From Eubacterium sp. (GTDB lineage Bacteria > Bacillota > Clostridia > Lachnospirales > Lachnospiraceae): a stretch of DNA of 64,000 nt. Below are positions 37,345 through 45,250 of the stretch, piece after piece. Within the stretch, counting starts at the first letter, position 1. Each line of letters begins with the position of its first letter. The translations under genes were made by a program, and so were the position numbers. Where the stretch lies: positions 1-64,000 of the forward strand of contig JAFYHN010000068.1 in the NCBI GenBank assembly GCA_017539165.1, in the 5' to 3' direction. The notes under the pieces are model-generated. The model ran no database searches. It had not been told where the DNA came from and was given only the letters and a program-made list of their open reading frames with translations.

Positions 37345-37584
37345 ATGCAGGAATGGAGAGGTTTTAAACTATGTAAAGATGGAAACTATAGAAGAAAGAA
37401 AAGCAAAGTAGAAAAACAGTTTGAAGAGTGCATAAAGAAGATGAAAGCCATCTCTGATGATGAGCAGGTAGATTATGATTTTAAATACAGCCTGAGAGCT
37501 TTGAGTGACGAGATGGAGAGGGTAAAGGATAAGATTATCTGGTATGAAAAAATGATAGAAGAATCAGAAGATGGGAAGATCTGA
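37345..37584 (+). CDS. Small charged coiled-coil-like protein, unknown
   Basis: 79 residues if started at the ATG at 37345; an in-frame TTG at 37300 lies inside the upstream terminator and is unlikely. The sequence is rich in Lys and Glu, with long helix-forming stretches (KKSKVEKQFEECIKKMKAI and DEMERVKDKIIWYEKMIEES), which suggests a helical hairpin or coiled coil. GGTGGG stands only four bases before the ATG and GGAGG 12 bases before it, so the ribosome site is not ideal. I do not recognise a family. It lies between glgP and the SCIFF gene. Confidence 0.45.
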   Translation: MQEWRGFKLCKDGNYRRKKSKVEKQFEECIKKMKAISDDEQVDYDFKYSLRALSDEMERVKDKIIWYEKMIEESEDGKI

Positions 37585-37610
37585 GGCAGGTTTAAGCAAT
37601 AAAGTAGCCC

Positions 37611-37639
37611 TTGCACTGATAATTCATTTATGTTAATAT
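37611..37639 (+). promoter_or_regulatory. Promoter of the SCIFF precursor gene
   Basis: TTGCAC at 37611-37616 and TAATAT at 37634-37639 are 17 bases apart; TGT precedes the -10. It is 33 bases upstream of the precursor ATG, and an AGAGGTG ribosome site lies between them. Confidence 0.65.
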
Positions 37640-37671
37640 CTTAGTATTCATAAAAAAAGAGGTGAATAACT

Positions 37672-37821
37672 ATGGAAAGAATAAAGACACTTGAGACAAG
37701 AGATCTCTGTGAAAGTGCAAAGAATGGTGGATGTGGCGAGTGCCAGACATCATGCCAGAGTGCTTGCAAGACAAGCTGTGGTGTTGCAAATCAGAAGTGT
37801 GAAAACACAACAGAAGAGTAA
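37672..37821 (+). CDS. SCIFF ranthipeptide precursor (six Cys in forty-five)
   Basis: A 49-residue peptide starting MERIKTLETRDLCE. The core reads GGCGECQTSCQSACKTSC and continues GVANQKCENTTEE, which is the SCIFF signature found across Clostridia. Cysteines are at 13, 21, 24, 28, 32, 36 and 43; the last six are the family's standard set and Cys13 is extra. The matching radical SAM maturase begins 154 bases downstream. In the studied homologue (CteA, from memory) Cys32 is joined to residue 37; here residue 37 is Gly instead of Thr. AGAGGTG stands about eight bases before the ATG, and a strong terminator follows the stop. The mature product's role is not known in any organism with certainty. 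Confidence 0.93.
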   Translation: MERIKTLETRDLCESAKNGGCGECQTSCQSACKTSCGVANQKCENTTEE

Positions 37822-37833
37822 ATCATATTTAGC

Positions 37834-37861
37834 AAAAGCGCTGCCGAAAGGCAGCGCTTTT
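37834..37861 (+). terminator. Strong terminator between SCIFF precursor and maturase
   Basis: AAAAGCGCTGCC (37834-37845) and GGCAGCGCTTTT (37850-37861) form a perfect 12-bp stem closed by a GAAA tetraloop. It should stop most transcripts after the peptide gene, giving more precursor than maturase. Confidence 0.9.
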
Positions 37862-37974
37862 GGTATTTACAGGGGATAATATAAAAGAACTCTTGTCTAG
37901 TAGGTGGTTTATCTGTATAATCAAAAGTTAAAGCGCAATAAAAAAGAAAAAGTAAGTATAGGAGTTTAATAACT

Positions 37975-39432
37975 ATGGTACACCAGTACAAACTCAACGG
38001 TTATAACATTGTTCTCGATACATGTTCGGGTTCTGTTCACAATGTGGATGACGTAGCCTATGACATAATCGAAATGTTCCCTGACAAAAATGAAGATGAG
38101 ATAGTATCCGAAATAATGAAACGATATGGTGAAAGAGAAGATGTCACAGAAGAGGATGTGCGTCTCTGTATAGATGACGTAAAAACTCTGAGAGATATGA
38201 ATAAGCTGTTCACCCCGGATACATATGCTCCGCTTGCAGGTGAGTTCAAGAAGAGAAGTGGTGATGTGGTCAAGGCTCTCTGCCTTCATGTATCACATAC
38301 ATGCAATCTTAATTGTGAATACTGTTTTGCAAGCCAGGGAAAATATAACGGCGAAAGAGCCCTTATGAGCTTTGAAGTCGGAAAGAGAGCAATCGACTTC
38401 CTTGTAGAACATTCAGGAACACGTCATAATCTGGAAGTAGATTTCTTTGGTGGAGAACCACTTATGAACTGGGATGTCTGCAAGCAGATAGTTGAGTATG
38501 CGCGTTCCATAGAGAAAGAAGCAGGCAAGAACTTCAGATTTACACTTACTACAAATGGTTTACTTATAGATGATGATGTTATTGATTTCTGTAATAAGGA
38601 AATGAGTAATGTGGTTCTTTCACTTGATGGTCGTAAAGAGGTTCATGATAGAACTCGCGTAGACTATAGGGGAAATGGAAGCTATGATCTCATTATTCCA
38701 AAGTTTAAAAAGCTTGTGGAAGCAAGAGGTGGCAAGAACTATTATATGCGTGGTACATTTACGCATCTTAATACAGATTTTACAGAAGATATATTTACTA
38801 TGGCAGACCTTGGATTTAAGGAGCTGTCTATGGAGCCTGTTGTAAGTAAGCCGGGAGATGAGCTGGCACTAACAGAGGAAGACCTCCCAATCCTGAAGGA
38901 ACAGTATGAGATCCTTGCAAAGGAAATGTTAGAGAGAGATAAGAGGGGAGAAGGATTTACTTTCTACCATTATATGATAGACCTTAAGTCCGGCCCTTGT
39001 ATATATAAGAGAATATCAGGATGTGGTTCCGGAACGGAATACATGGCGGTTACTCCTTGGGGAGACCTCTATCCATGTCACCAGTTTGTAGGTGATGAGA
39101 AGTACAGACTTGGAGACCTGTGGGAAGGTGTAACAAATACTAGTACACAGGAAGAATTCAGAAGCTGCAACGCATATGCAAGACCGGATTGCCGTGACTG
39201 TTGGGCTATGCACTACTGCTCAGGAGGCTGTGCAGCAAATTCATATCATGCGACCGGAGATGTTCGCGGAATATACGAATATGGATGTGAGCTTTTCAGA
39301 AAACGTATGGAATGTGCGATCATGATTCAGGTCGCTCATGATGCGCTTGGAATAACAGGTCATGAATCGGGAATAGCTAAAGATGATAATGACTGCTCAA
39401 GTTGTGGAGAAAGCTGTGGAGAATCCCAATAG
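37975..39432 (+). CDS. SCIFF radical SAM maturase (CteB-like, SPASM domain)
   Basis: 485 residues. The N-terminus MVHQYKLNGYNIVLDTCSGS followed by VHNVDDVAYDIIEMF is a peptide-binding (RRE-like) region. The radical SAM cluster motif is CNLNCEYC (CxxxCxxC) near residue 110, followed by FFGGEPLMNW. The SPASM region has CGSGTEYMAVTPWGDLYPCH and later CRDCWAMHYCSGGCAANSYH, giving ligands for two auxiliary 4Fe-4S clusters. The enzyme makes thioether cross-links in the SCIFF peptide. After the usual end it carries a short Cys-rich tail, CSSCGESCGESQ. No separate promoter is obvious, so it probably depends on read-through of the terminator at 37834 or on a weak start site. Confidence 0.93.
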   Translation: MVHQYKLNGYNIVLDTCSGSVHNVDDVAYDIIEMFPDKNEDEIVSEIMKRYGEREDVTEEDVRLCIDDVKTLRDMNKLFTPDTYAPLAGEFKKRSGDVVKALCLHVSHTCNLNCEYCFASQGKYNGERALMSFEVGKRAIDFLVEHSGTRHNLEVDFFGGEPLMNWDVCKQIVEYARSIEKEAGKNFRFTLTTNGLLIDDDVIDFCNKEMSNVVLSLDGRKEVHDRTRVDYRGNGSYDLIIPKFKKLVEARGGKNYYMRGTFTHLNTDFTEDIFTMADLGFKELSMEPVVSKPGDELALTEEDLPILKEQYEILAKEMLERDKRGEGFTFYHYMIDLKSGPCIYKRISGCGSGTEYMAVTPWGDLYPCHQFVGDEKYRLGDLWEGVTNTSTQEEFRSCNAYARPDCRDCWAMHYCSGGCAANSYHATGDVRGIYEYGCELFRKRMECAIMIQVAHDALGITGHESGIAKDDNDCSSCGESCGESQ

Positions 39433-39460
39433 TAAGTCGAAAAAATAGGGATTCTGACAG

Positions 39461-39489
39461 TTGTCAAAACACGGCAGATAAGTTATTAT
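39461..39489 (+). promoter_or_regulatory. Promoter of gpmI
   Basis: TTGTCA at 39461-39466 and TATTAT at 39484-39489 with a 17-base spacer, 57 bases ahead of the gpmI ATG. Confidence 0.6.
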
Positions 39490-39545
39490 AGCAACTGAAA
39501 AAGAGTTTATCGCAGAAAACATTTATATAGAAGAGGAGAAAAATT

Positions 39546-41138
39546 ATGAGTAAGAAACCTGTAGTTCTTATGGTACTTGATGGATATGGTGAGTCTGATA
39601 TTCAGGACTCAAATGCTGTTTACTTAGCAAAAACACCTGTAATGGATAAGCTTAAGGCAGAGTATCCTTACAAGAAGGGTCTTGCATCGGGTCTTGCAGT
39701 TGGACTTCCTGACGGACAGATGGGTAACTCAGAAGTAGGACACATGAATATCGGATCAGGACGTATCATATATCAGGATCTGACACTTATTACAAAGTTT
39801 ATCGAGGATGGAGACTTCTTTAAGAACGAAGAGCTTCTTCGTGCTATCAACAACTGTAAGGAAAAGAACAGTGATCTTCATCTTTGGGGACTTCTTTCAG
39901 ACGGTGGAGTTCACAGCCACAATACACATCTTTATGCAATTCTTGAGATGTGCAAGAAGGAAGGTCTTGAGAATGTATACATTCATCCTTTCTTTGACGG
40001 AAGAGATACACCTCCTGCATCAGGTAAGGAATATCTTGAAGAACTCGTTGCTAAGACACAGGAAATCGGTGTAGGTAAGGTTGCATCACTTTCAGGTCGT
40101 TACTATGCAATGGATAGAGATAACAACTGGGATCGTGTTCAGAAGGCTTATGATTCTCTTGTAACAGGAGAAGGCAATATGGCTACCGATCCTGTAGTAG
40201 CTATGCAGGCTTCATATGATGAAGGAATAACAGATGAGTTCGTAGTTCCTACTGTTATTACGGATGAAGAAGGAAAGCCTCTTTCACTTGTTAAGGAAGG
40301 AGATTCAGTTATCTTCTTCAACTTCAGACCTGATAGAGCAAGAGAGATCACTAAAGCATTCTGCTTTACAGATGAAGATATCGCAGCTCAGGAAGGAGAT
40401 GCTTCAGATTCAAAGAGCATCAAGTCTCTTAAGAGAGCAAATGGATACATGCCTATCGTATATGTATGCTTCAAGGATTATGATGAGTCGATCCCTAACA
40501 AGTATGTAGCTTTCAAGAAGCAGGAAATCAAGAATACATTTGGCGAGTACCTTGCTAAGCTTGGAAAGAAGCAGCTCAGACTTGCTGAGACAGAGAAGTA
40601 TGCACACGTAACATTCTTCTTCAATGGAGGACTTGAAGATCCAAATGAAGGCGAGGACAGAATCCTTGTTAATTCACCAGCTGTTGCTACATATGATCTT
40701 CAGCCAGAGATGAGTGCACCTGAAGTAAGTGAGAAGCTTGATGCAGCTATCAGATCAGGTGAGTATGATGTTATCATCATCAACTTTGCTAACCCTGATA
40801 TGGTTGGACATACAGGAGTTCTTGATGCAGCTATAGCAGCTGTTGAAACAGTAGACAAATGTGTTGGAACTGCAGTAGAAGCAGTTAAGGATATGGATGG
40901 AGTTCTCTTTATCTGTGCAGATCATGGTAACTGTGAACAGATGAAGAATCCGGAGACAGGTGAACCTCATACAGCTCATACAACAAATCCTGTTCCATTT
41001 ATACTTGTTAACTATGATGAGGCTTATACTCTTAAGGATGGAGGAAAGCTTTGTGATATAGTTCCTACACTTCTCGAGGTTATGGGTCTTGAACAGCCTG
41101 CAGAGATGACAGGACACTCCCTTCTTGAGAAAAAGTAA
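39546..41138 (+). CDS. gpmI: 2,3-bisphosphoglycerate-independent phosphoglycerate mutase
   Basis: 530 residues, slightly longer than the usual 510. Family motifs: KPVVLMVLDGYGESD with metal-binding Asp, LPDGQMGNSEVGHMNIGSGR with the phosphorylated Ser, HPFFDGRDTPPASG, YYAMDRDNNWDR, and near the C-terminus FANPDMVGHTGVLDA and CADHGNCEQM. The Mn2+-dependent enzyme interconverts 3- and 2-phosphoglycerate in glycolysis. AGAGGAG precedes the ATG and it has its own promoter. The following gene begins 42 bases later with no terminator between. Confidence 0.95.
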   Translation: MSKKPVVLMVLDGYGESDIQDSNAVYLAKTPVMDKLKAEYPYKKGLASGLAVGLPDGQMGNSEVGHMNIGSGRIIYQDLTLITKFIEDGDFFKNEELLRAINNCKEKNSDLHLWGLLSDGGVHSHNTHLYAILEMCKKEGLENVYIHPFFDGRDTPPASGKEYLEELVAKTQEIGVGKVASLSGRYYAMDRDNNWDRVQKAYDSLVTGEGNMATDPVVAMQASYDEGITDEFVVPTVITDEEGKPLSLVKEGDSVIFFNFRPDRAREITKAFCFTDEDIAAQEGDASDSKSIKSLKRANGYMPIVYVCFKDYDESIPNKYVAFKKQEIKNTFGEYLAKLGKKQLRLAETEKYAHVTFFFNGGLEDPNEGEDRILVNSPAVATYDLQPEMSAPEVSEKLDAAIRSGEYDVIIINFANPDMVGHTGVLDAAIAAVETVDKCVGTAVEAVKDMDGVLFICADHGNCEQMKNPETGEPHTAHTTNPVPFILVNYDEAYTLKDGGKLCDIVPTLLEVMGLEQPAEMTGHSLLEKK

Positions 41139-41180
41139 TCGTAAACAAGCGATATATGAAAAATATTTAAAGGGTTAATT

Positions 41181-42053
41181 ATGGAATTAAAAAAGAATGA
41201 AGAAGTAAATCAGCAGCCACAACAGTCTCAGTATGGTGGGGCTCAGCAACCTCCTTACCAGCAGACTTATCAACAGAGCCAGCCACAGCAATCTCCATAT
41301 GGTGGAGGTGTTCCATATCAGCAGGCTCAGCAGCAGATGCCTCCTTATGGAGGGGGATCACCTTACGGTGGAGGTGTTCCATATCCACAGGATCCATCAC
41401 CGGTACAGTATGGGAATACTACTAGAGCGAGCAAGTCAAGTTTTAATCCATGGATTGTCATTATACCGTTGTTGATTCTGGTTGGAATTATTGCTGTTTC
41501 ACAGTTTAAGAGAATATTCGGAAAAGCAGAATATATTCCGGGAACTCTTGATGGAAAAGTGTTCACCAATGAATTTTTTGGTTTCAAATTAGATCTATCT
41601 AAAGGTAACTGGGATGTAGAGGGATTCTCCGGAAGTGCGGAGAGTGAGAAGAATCAGCTTGATTCAAAACAGCCGGTTACTGAGCTTAGAGCAACTAATT
41701 CTGCATCAAGAGAAGCTTTTTCGTTTGATGTAGCTCAGACTATGTATAATATCAAGGAAACATCGACAGATTTTACAAAACTTGTAGAAGACTATAAAGA
41801 AGAATATCAGAGACAGCTTGAAGCTCAGGGCTTTGAAATCGAAGAGATAAAGCAGGAGAAAATGACTATTTTGGGTAAGACCTGTGACGGATATCTGATT
41901 ACTGCAAAATATTCTCAGGGTGCGCAGTCTACAAAGTTAAATGCAGCACAGTTCTTTATGATAAAAGATAATTACATATGTGCATTTTCAGGTGCTTCCA
42001 CTTCCGAGGGAAAAGCTAAGCTGATCATCACAAATAACGTAAAACCGAATTAA
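41181..42053 (+). CDS. Single-pass membrane protein with Gln/Pro/Tyr/Gly-rich cytoplasmic tail
   Basis: 290 residues. Residues 1-75 form a low-complexity tail of Q, P, Y and G with repeated PYGGG and VPYQQ/VPYPQ units. One membrane helix follows (about 88-109, FNPWIVIIPLLILVGIIAVS), then an extracellular domain of about 180 residues beginning IPGTLDGKVFTNEFFGFKLD. That domain begins like small secreted domains that follow 'Y.N..fgF.f..P.gW' patterns in Firmicutes. No enzyme motif is seen. The tail resembles those of Firmicutes membrane proteins that gather at the cell pole or septum, but this is only a resemblance. The gene is 42 bases after gpmI. Confidence 0.65.
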   Translation: MELKKNEEVNQQPQQSQYGGAQQPPYQQTYQQSQPQQSPYGGGVPYQQAQQQMPPYGGGSPYGGGVPYPQDPSPVQYGNTTRASKSSFNPWIVIIPLLILVGIIAVSQFKRIFGKAEYIPGTLDGKVFTNEFFGFKLDLSKGNWDVEGFSGSAESEKNQLDSKQPVTELRATNSASREAFSFDVAQTMYNIKETSTDFTKLVEDYKEEYQRQLEAQGFEIEEIKQEKMTILGKTCDGYLITAKYSQGAQSTKLNAAQFFMIKDNYICAFSGASTSEGKAKLIITNNVKPN

Positions 42054-42212
42054 TTTGTATAACGATTGCTATACGACATAATTAACAAGCGTTTTTAAGA
42101 ATAATTGACACTTTTCACGAAATTATTTTTCTAACTTACGTTTACATTTCTTTCGTGTTATCATAGCAACTAGACAGGTTTGTTTTTGGTAAGATGAAAA
42201 AGAGGTGTTAGA

Positions 42213-42722
42213 ATGTTTGATGTTGGTGACTATATTATCTATGGTAGTAATGGAGTATGCAAGATAACGAATGTTGGTCCCATGAAAGTGTCTGGATTGT
42301 CAAAGGATAAGCTGTATTATACGTTGATTCCGTGTTACATCAGAGATAGCGAAATATTTACACCTGTCGATAACGAGCGAGTCGTCATGAGAAAAGTAAT
42401 GACGAAGGATGAAGCGGTACGGTTTGTTGACGGAATCAAGGCAATCGGTAAGCTCAAGATCATCGAAGAAAAGAAGCGAGAGAATGAATACAGACAGGCG
42501 ATTCTTTCGTGTGACCCGAAGGTTCTTGTTGAACTTATGAAAACTATCAAGGAAAGAATGGATGCTAGGTTAGCAGATGGAAAGAAGATAACTGCTTCCG
42601 ATGCTAAGTATTTCCACATTGCTGAAGAAGGTCTATTTGGTGAGTTAGCGATATCGCTTAAACTCGAGAAAGAGAAAGTTAAAGATTATATCAAACAGAA
42701 TGTGGAAGCTTTTATATCTTAA
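42213..42722 (+). CDS. CarD-family transcriptional regulator
   Basis: 169 residues. The N-terminal CarD/TRCF RNA-polymerase-interacting domain is plain: MFDVGDYIIYGSNGVCKITN, then LYYTLIPCYIRDSEIFTPVD. The C-terminal half is helical and basic (KLKIIEEKKRENEYRQAIL), as in CarD/CdnL. CarD proteins bind the RNA polymerase beta subunit and stabilise open promoter complexes. The target set here is unknown. AAGAGGTGTT precedes the ATG. A TTGACA at 42105-42110 could be a -35 element, but no convincing -10 lies at the right distance. A strong terminator follows. Confidence 0.9.
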   Translation: MFDVGDYIIYGSNGVCKITNVGPMKVSGLSKDKLYYTLIPCYIRDSEIFTPVDNERVVMRKVMTKDEAVRFVDGIKAIGKLKIIEEKKRENEYRQAILSCDPKVLVELMKTIKERMDARLADGKKITASDAKYFHIAEEGLFGELAISLKLEKEKVKDYIKQNVEAFIS

Positions 42723-42740
42723 TAAGATATGGTAGAATAA

Positions 42741-42768
42741 AAACCGGCGGATTTATCCGCCGGTTTTT
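42741..42768 (+). terminator. Intrinsic terminator after the CarD gene
   Basis: AAACCGGCGGA (42741-42751) and TCCGCCGGTTT (42756-42766) pair perfectly over 11 bases around a TTTA loop, with more T residues following. Confidence 0.9.
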
Positions 42769-42790
42769 AACTTATGATTAAGAGGATGAT

Positions 42791-44299
42791 ATGGAAAAGA
42801 ACGATATATTTCAGATAACTATAGAAGATATGTCAGAGGACGGTTCAGGTATCGGACATATTGATGGAATGGCTGTTTTCGTGAAGGATACAGTTGTTGG
42901 AGATACGGCTGCTATCCGTATAGTCAAGGTCAAGAAGTCATATGCTTACGGAAGGCTTGAGAATCTTATAGATGAGTCTCCTTTCAGAACAGCTGCGGTT
43001 TGTCCGGTTGCAAGACAGTGCGGTGGCTGTACGTTGCAGCACATTTCCTATGAGAAGGAGCTGGCGCTTAAGCAGAATAAAGTTCTGGGATGTCTCAGAC
43101 GTATCGGTGGAATAGAGAATCCGGAGAAATATCTCGAGGGTACATATGGAAATGAATCCTATCTGAGATATCGTAACAAGATGCAGTTCCCTTTCGGAAA
43201 GAATAAAGAAGGCAAGACTGTTCTGGGATTCTATGCTGGAAGGACTCATAGCCTGATCCCGGTGGAAGACTGCTATATCGGACATAAGGTGAATAGTTTT
43301 ATTGCAGAAGCAGTATGCAGCTGGGCTGATGGTTTCGGAATAACTGTATATGATGAGAAAACTGGAAAAGGACTTCTGCGTCATGTGCTTACAAGGATTG
43401 GATTTGCCACAGGTGAACTGATGGTATGTCTTGTGGTAAATGGAAAAAAGATTCCTCATGATACTGAGCTGATTGAGAAACTGGAAGCTGCAGTAGAACA
43501 GTACAATTCAGAGCATAATAATGATGAAAATAAAAAGGCTGATATCAGAATCAGTCTTACTTCTGTAGTAGCTAATATAAATACAGCAAAGACGAATAAG
43601 ATTCTCGGGGATAGGACATTTGTCATATCAGGAGAAGAATACATAACTGATTACATCGGTGATGTTAAGTTCAGGATATCGGCTCAGTCATTTTATCAGG
43701 TCAATCCGGCACAGACTGGAAAGCTCTATGGAAAGGCACTTGAATTTGCAAATCTTTCAGGAGAAGAAACTGTCTGGGATATGTATTGTGGAATCGGAAC
43801 TATATCACTCTTCCTAGCGGGCAAGGCCAATAAGGTTTTTGGAGTCGAGATAGTTCCACAGGCCATAATTGATGCAAAGAAAAATGCGGAGATAAACGGA
43901 ATAGAAAATGCAGTGTTCTATACAGGTGCTGCTGAAGACATAGTCGGAGAGATATATGAGAAAGGCGAGGAAGGATCCAGTGTTGATGTTGTGGTTGTTG
44001 ATCCTCCGCGTAAAGGCTGCGACGAAAAGCTGCTCAGTACTATCAAGGGGATGAATCCGAAGAGGATGGTTTATGTATCATGTGATCCGGCTACTCTTGC
44101 AAGAGACCTTAAAACTCTTATAGCAGAGGGATTTGAACTAGAGAAGGTTGCAATCTATGACCAGTTCAGCAGATCGTTCCATGTTGAAGTCTGTTGTCTT
44201 CTTGAACAACAAAAAAGAGCGAAGGACTTTATTGAGATTGGCATAGATGCCGAGGAGTACTATAGAATCAAAGATTCGGAGAAGGACGTAGATGAATAA
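42791..44299 (+). CDS. 23S rRNA (uracil-5)-methyltransferase, RlmD/RumA type
   Basis: 502 residues. An N-terminal TRAM domain (FQITIEDMSEDGSGIGHIDG) is followed by the 4Fe-4S ligand cluster VCPVARQCGGCTLQH and EDCYIGH. The SAM-binding region has VWDMYCGIGTISLFLAG, then VVVDPPRKGCDEKLL, and the nucleophile Cys lies in VYVSCDPATLARDLK. It methylates C5 of a uracil in rRNA; Firmicutes members often modify two sites (RlmCD), which cannot be told here. It starts 22 bases after the CarD terminator and overlaps the next gene by eight bases. Confidence 0.9.
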   Translation: MEKNDIFQITIEDMSEDGSGIGHIDGMAVFVKDTVVGDTAAIRIVKVKKSYAYGRLENLIDESPFRTAAVCPVARQCGGCTLQHISYEKELALKQNKVLGCLRRIGGIENPEKYLEGTYGNESYLRYRNKMQFPFGKNKEGKTVLGFYAGRTHSLIPVEDCYIGHKVNSFIAEAVCSWADGFGITVYDEKTGKGLLRHVLTRIGFATGELMVCLVVNGKKIPHDTELIEKLEAAVEQYNSEHNNDENKKADIRISLTSVVANINTAKTNKILGDRTFVISGEEYITDYIGDVKFRISAQSFYQVNPAQTGKLYGKALEFANLSGEETVWDMYCGIGTISLFLAGKANKVFGVEIVPQAIIDAKKNAEINGIENAVFYTGAAEDIVGEIYEKGEEGSSVDVVVVDPPRKGCDEKLLSTIKGMNPKRMVYVSCDPATLARDLKTLIAEGFELEKVAIYDQFSRSFHVEVCCLLEQQKRAKDFIEIGIDAEEYYRIKDSEKDVDE

Positions 44300-44948
44300 G
44301 GAATGGTCTGAACTGAACAAACTGATGCAAAGTCAGATAAAGAAAAGAGAATACTATGATGAGGGTATCGATACACTTTTCGCTTTGCGTAATTCTTTAT
44401 GGAATACGATCATTTCATTCAAAGAAGAATTAAGCAGGGATGATTTTAATGCGATCCCGTTTATCAATGCAGATGGTTATCACAGCAAAACCATTGCGTA
44501 TTCATTGTGGCATATTTTCCGCATTGAGGATATTGTCGCTCATACATTGATCAAAGGTGATGAGCAGGAGTTTTTTAGCGGAGGATATCAGAAAAGAATC
44601 AGTTCGCCGATCATCACGACAGGAAATGAGCTTGTTAAGCAGGAAATCGCCGACTTTTCAAAACAACTGAATCTGGACGAATTATATGCATATATTTCTG
44701 ATGTGAAGCGGAGTACGGAATCTATGTTAAAGGATTTATCCTATGATGATCTCAAATGGAAGATATCCGAAGAAAGAAAAGAGCAACTGGAATCACTCTC
44801 TGTTGTCAGTGATGATGAGAGTGCAATCTGGCTCGTTGATTACTGGTGCAATAAAGATGTTCGCGGTCTTATTCAAATGCCGTTTTCCAGACACTGGATC
44901 ATGCATATTGAGGCAAGTTTAAGGATATGTAATAAGATTCATTCATAA
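44292..44948 (+). CDS. DinB/YfiT-like four-helix protein
   Basis: 218 residues. The composition is helical and three His positions suit the metal site of the DinB superfamily: HSKTIAYSLWHIFRIEDIVA near residue 55 and HWIMHIEASLRICNKI at the C-terminus. DinB-fold proteins in Firmicutes include thiol-dependent transferases, though many are uncharacterised. Some close relatives carry phage-related names in databases; I see no phage context here. It overlaps the end of the RNA methyltransferase gene by eight bases, which suggests coupled translation, but may belong to an accessory island with the XRE-RhuM pair that follows. Confidence 0.6.
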   Translation: MNKEWSELNKLMQSQIKKREYYDEGIDTLFALRNSLWNTIISFKEELSRDDFNAIPFINADGYHSKTIAYSLWHIFRIEDIVAHTLIKGDEQEFFSGGYQKRISSPIITTGNELVKQEIADFSKQLNLDELYAYISDVKRSTESMLKDLSYDDLKWKISEERKEQLESLSVVSDDESAIWLVDYWCNKDVRGLIQMPFSRHWIMHIEASLRICNKIHS

Positions 44949-44977
44949 TTCGTGTAAGAGCTGAATACTTCAATGCC

Positions 44978-45033
44978 ACGCATTGCGTTGCGATTGATTA
45001 TGTGATATAATTTGAATATAGTAACGCATTGCG
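44978..45033 (+). repeat. Two direct copies of ACGCATTGCG flanking the XRE promoter
   Basis: ACGCATTGCG occurs at 44978-44987, overlapping the -35 hexamer, and again at 45024-45033, just ahead of the ribosome site. The boxes are near-palindromic and 46 bases apart. They are good candidates for binding sites of the XRE protein encoded next, which would then repress its own operon. Confidence 0.55.
44983..45011 (+). promoter_or_regulatory. Promoter of the XRE-RhuM pair
   Basis: TTGCGT at 44983-44988 and TATAAT at 45006-45011 with 17 bases between; TGA before the -10 makes it extended. The start site would fall between the two ACGCATTGCG boxes. Confidence 0.7.
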
Positions 45034-45043
45034 AGGTGATAAT

Positions 45044-45250
45044 ATGGACACAGCTAAAACAATAAAAGAACTACGAGAAAGCACAGGGATGTCACGTAAG
45101 GATTTTTCGGAGCATACGGGTATCCCTGTTCGTACGCTGGAAGACTGGGAAGCAGGAAGGAGAACTCCTCCTGAGTATATCCCGCGGCTTATAGAATATC
45201 AGTTAAAATATGAAGAACTGGTGAAAGGAAAGGAGGAGAACCTTCTATGA
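45044..45250 (+). CDS. XRE-family helix-turn-helix regulator
   Basis: 68 residues. The whole protein is a Cro/C1-type helix-turn-helix: TIKELRESTGMSRKDFSEHT, GIPVRTLEDWEAGRRTPPEY. The ATG at 45044 is chosen because GAGGTG lies five bases upstream; the in-frame TTG at 45029 is inside the second operator-like box. It overlaps the RhuM gene by four bases (ATGA), so the two are translated together. A small HTH gene directly coupled to a larger effector is typical of antitoxin-toxin or regulator-effector pairs. It probably binds the two repeats around its promoter. Confidence 0.85.
   Translation: MDTAKTIKELRESTGMSRKDFSEHTGIPVRTLEDWEAGRRTPPEYIPRLIEYQLKYEELVKGKEENLL

Noticed and set aside
42105-42133. 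Promoter for the CarD gene at TTGACA 42105
   Set aside because: No acceptable -10 hexamer lies 16-18 bases downstream, so it is not listed.
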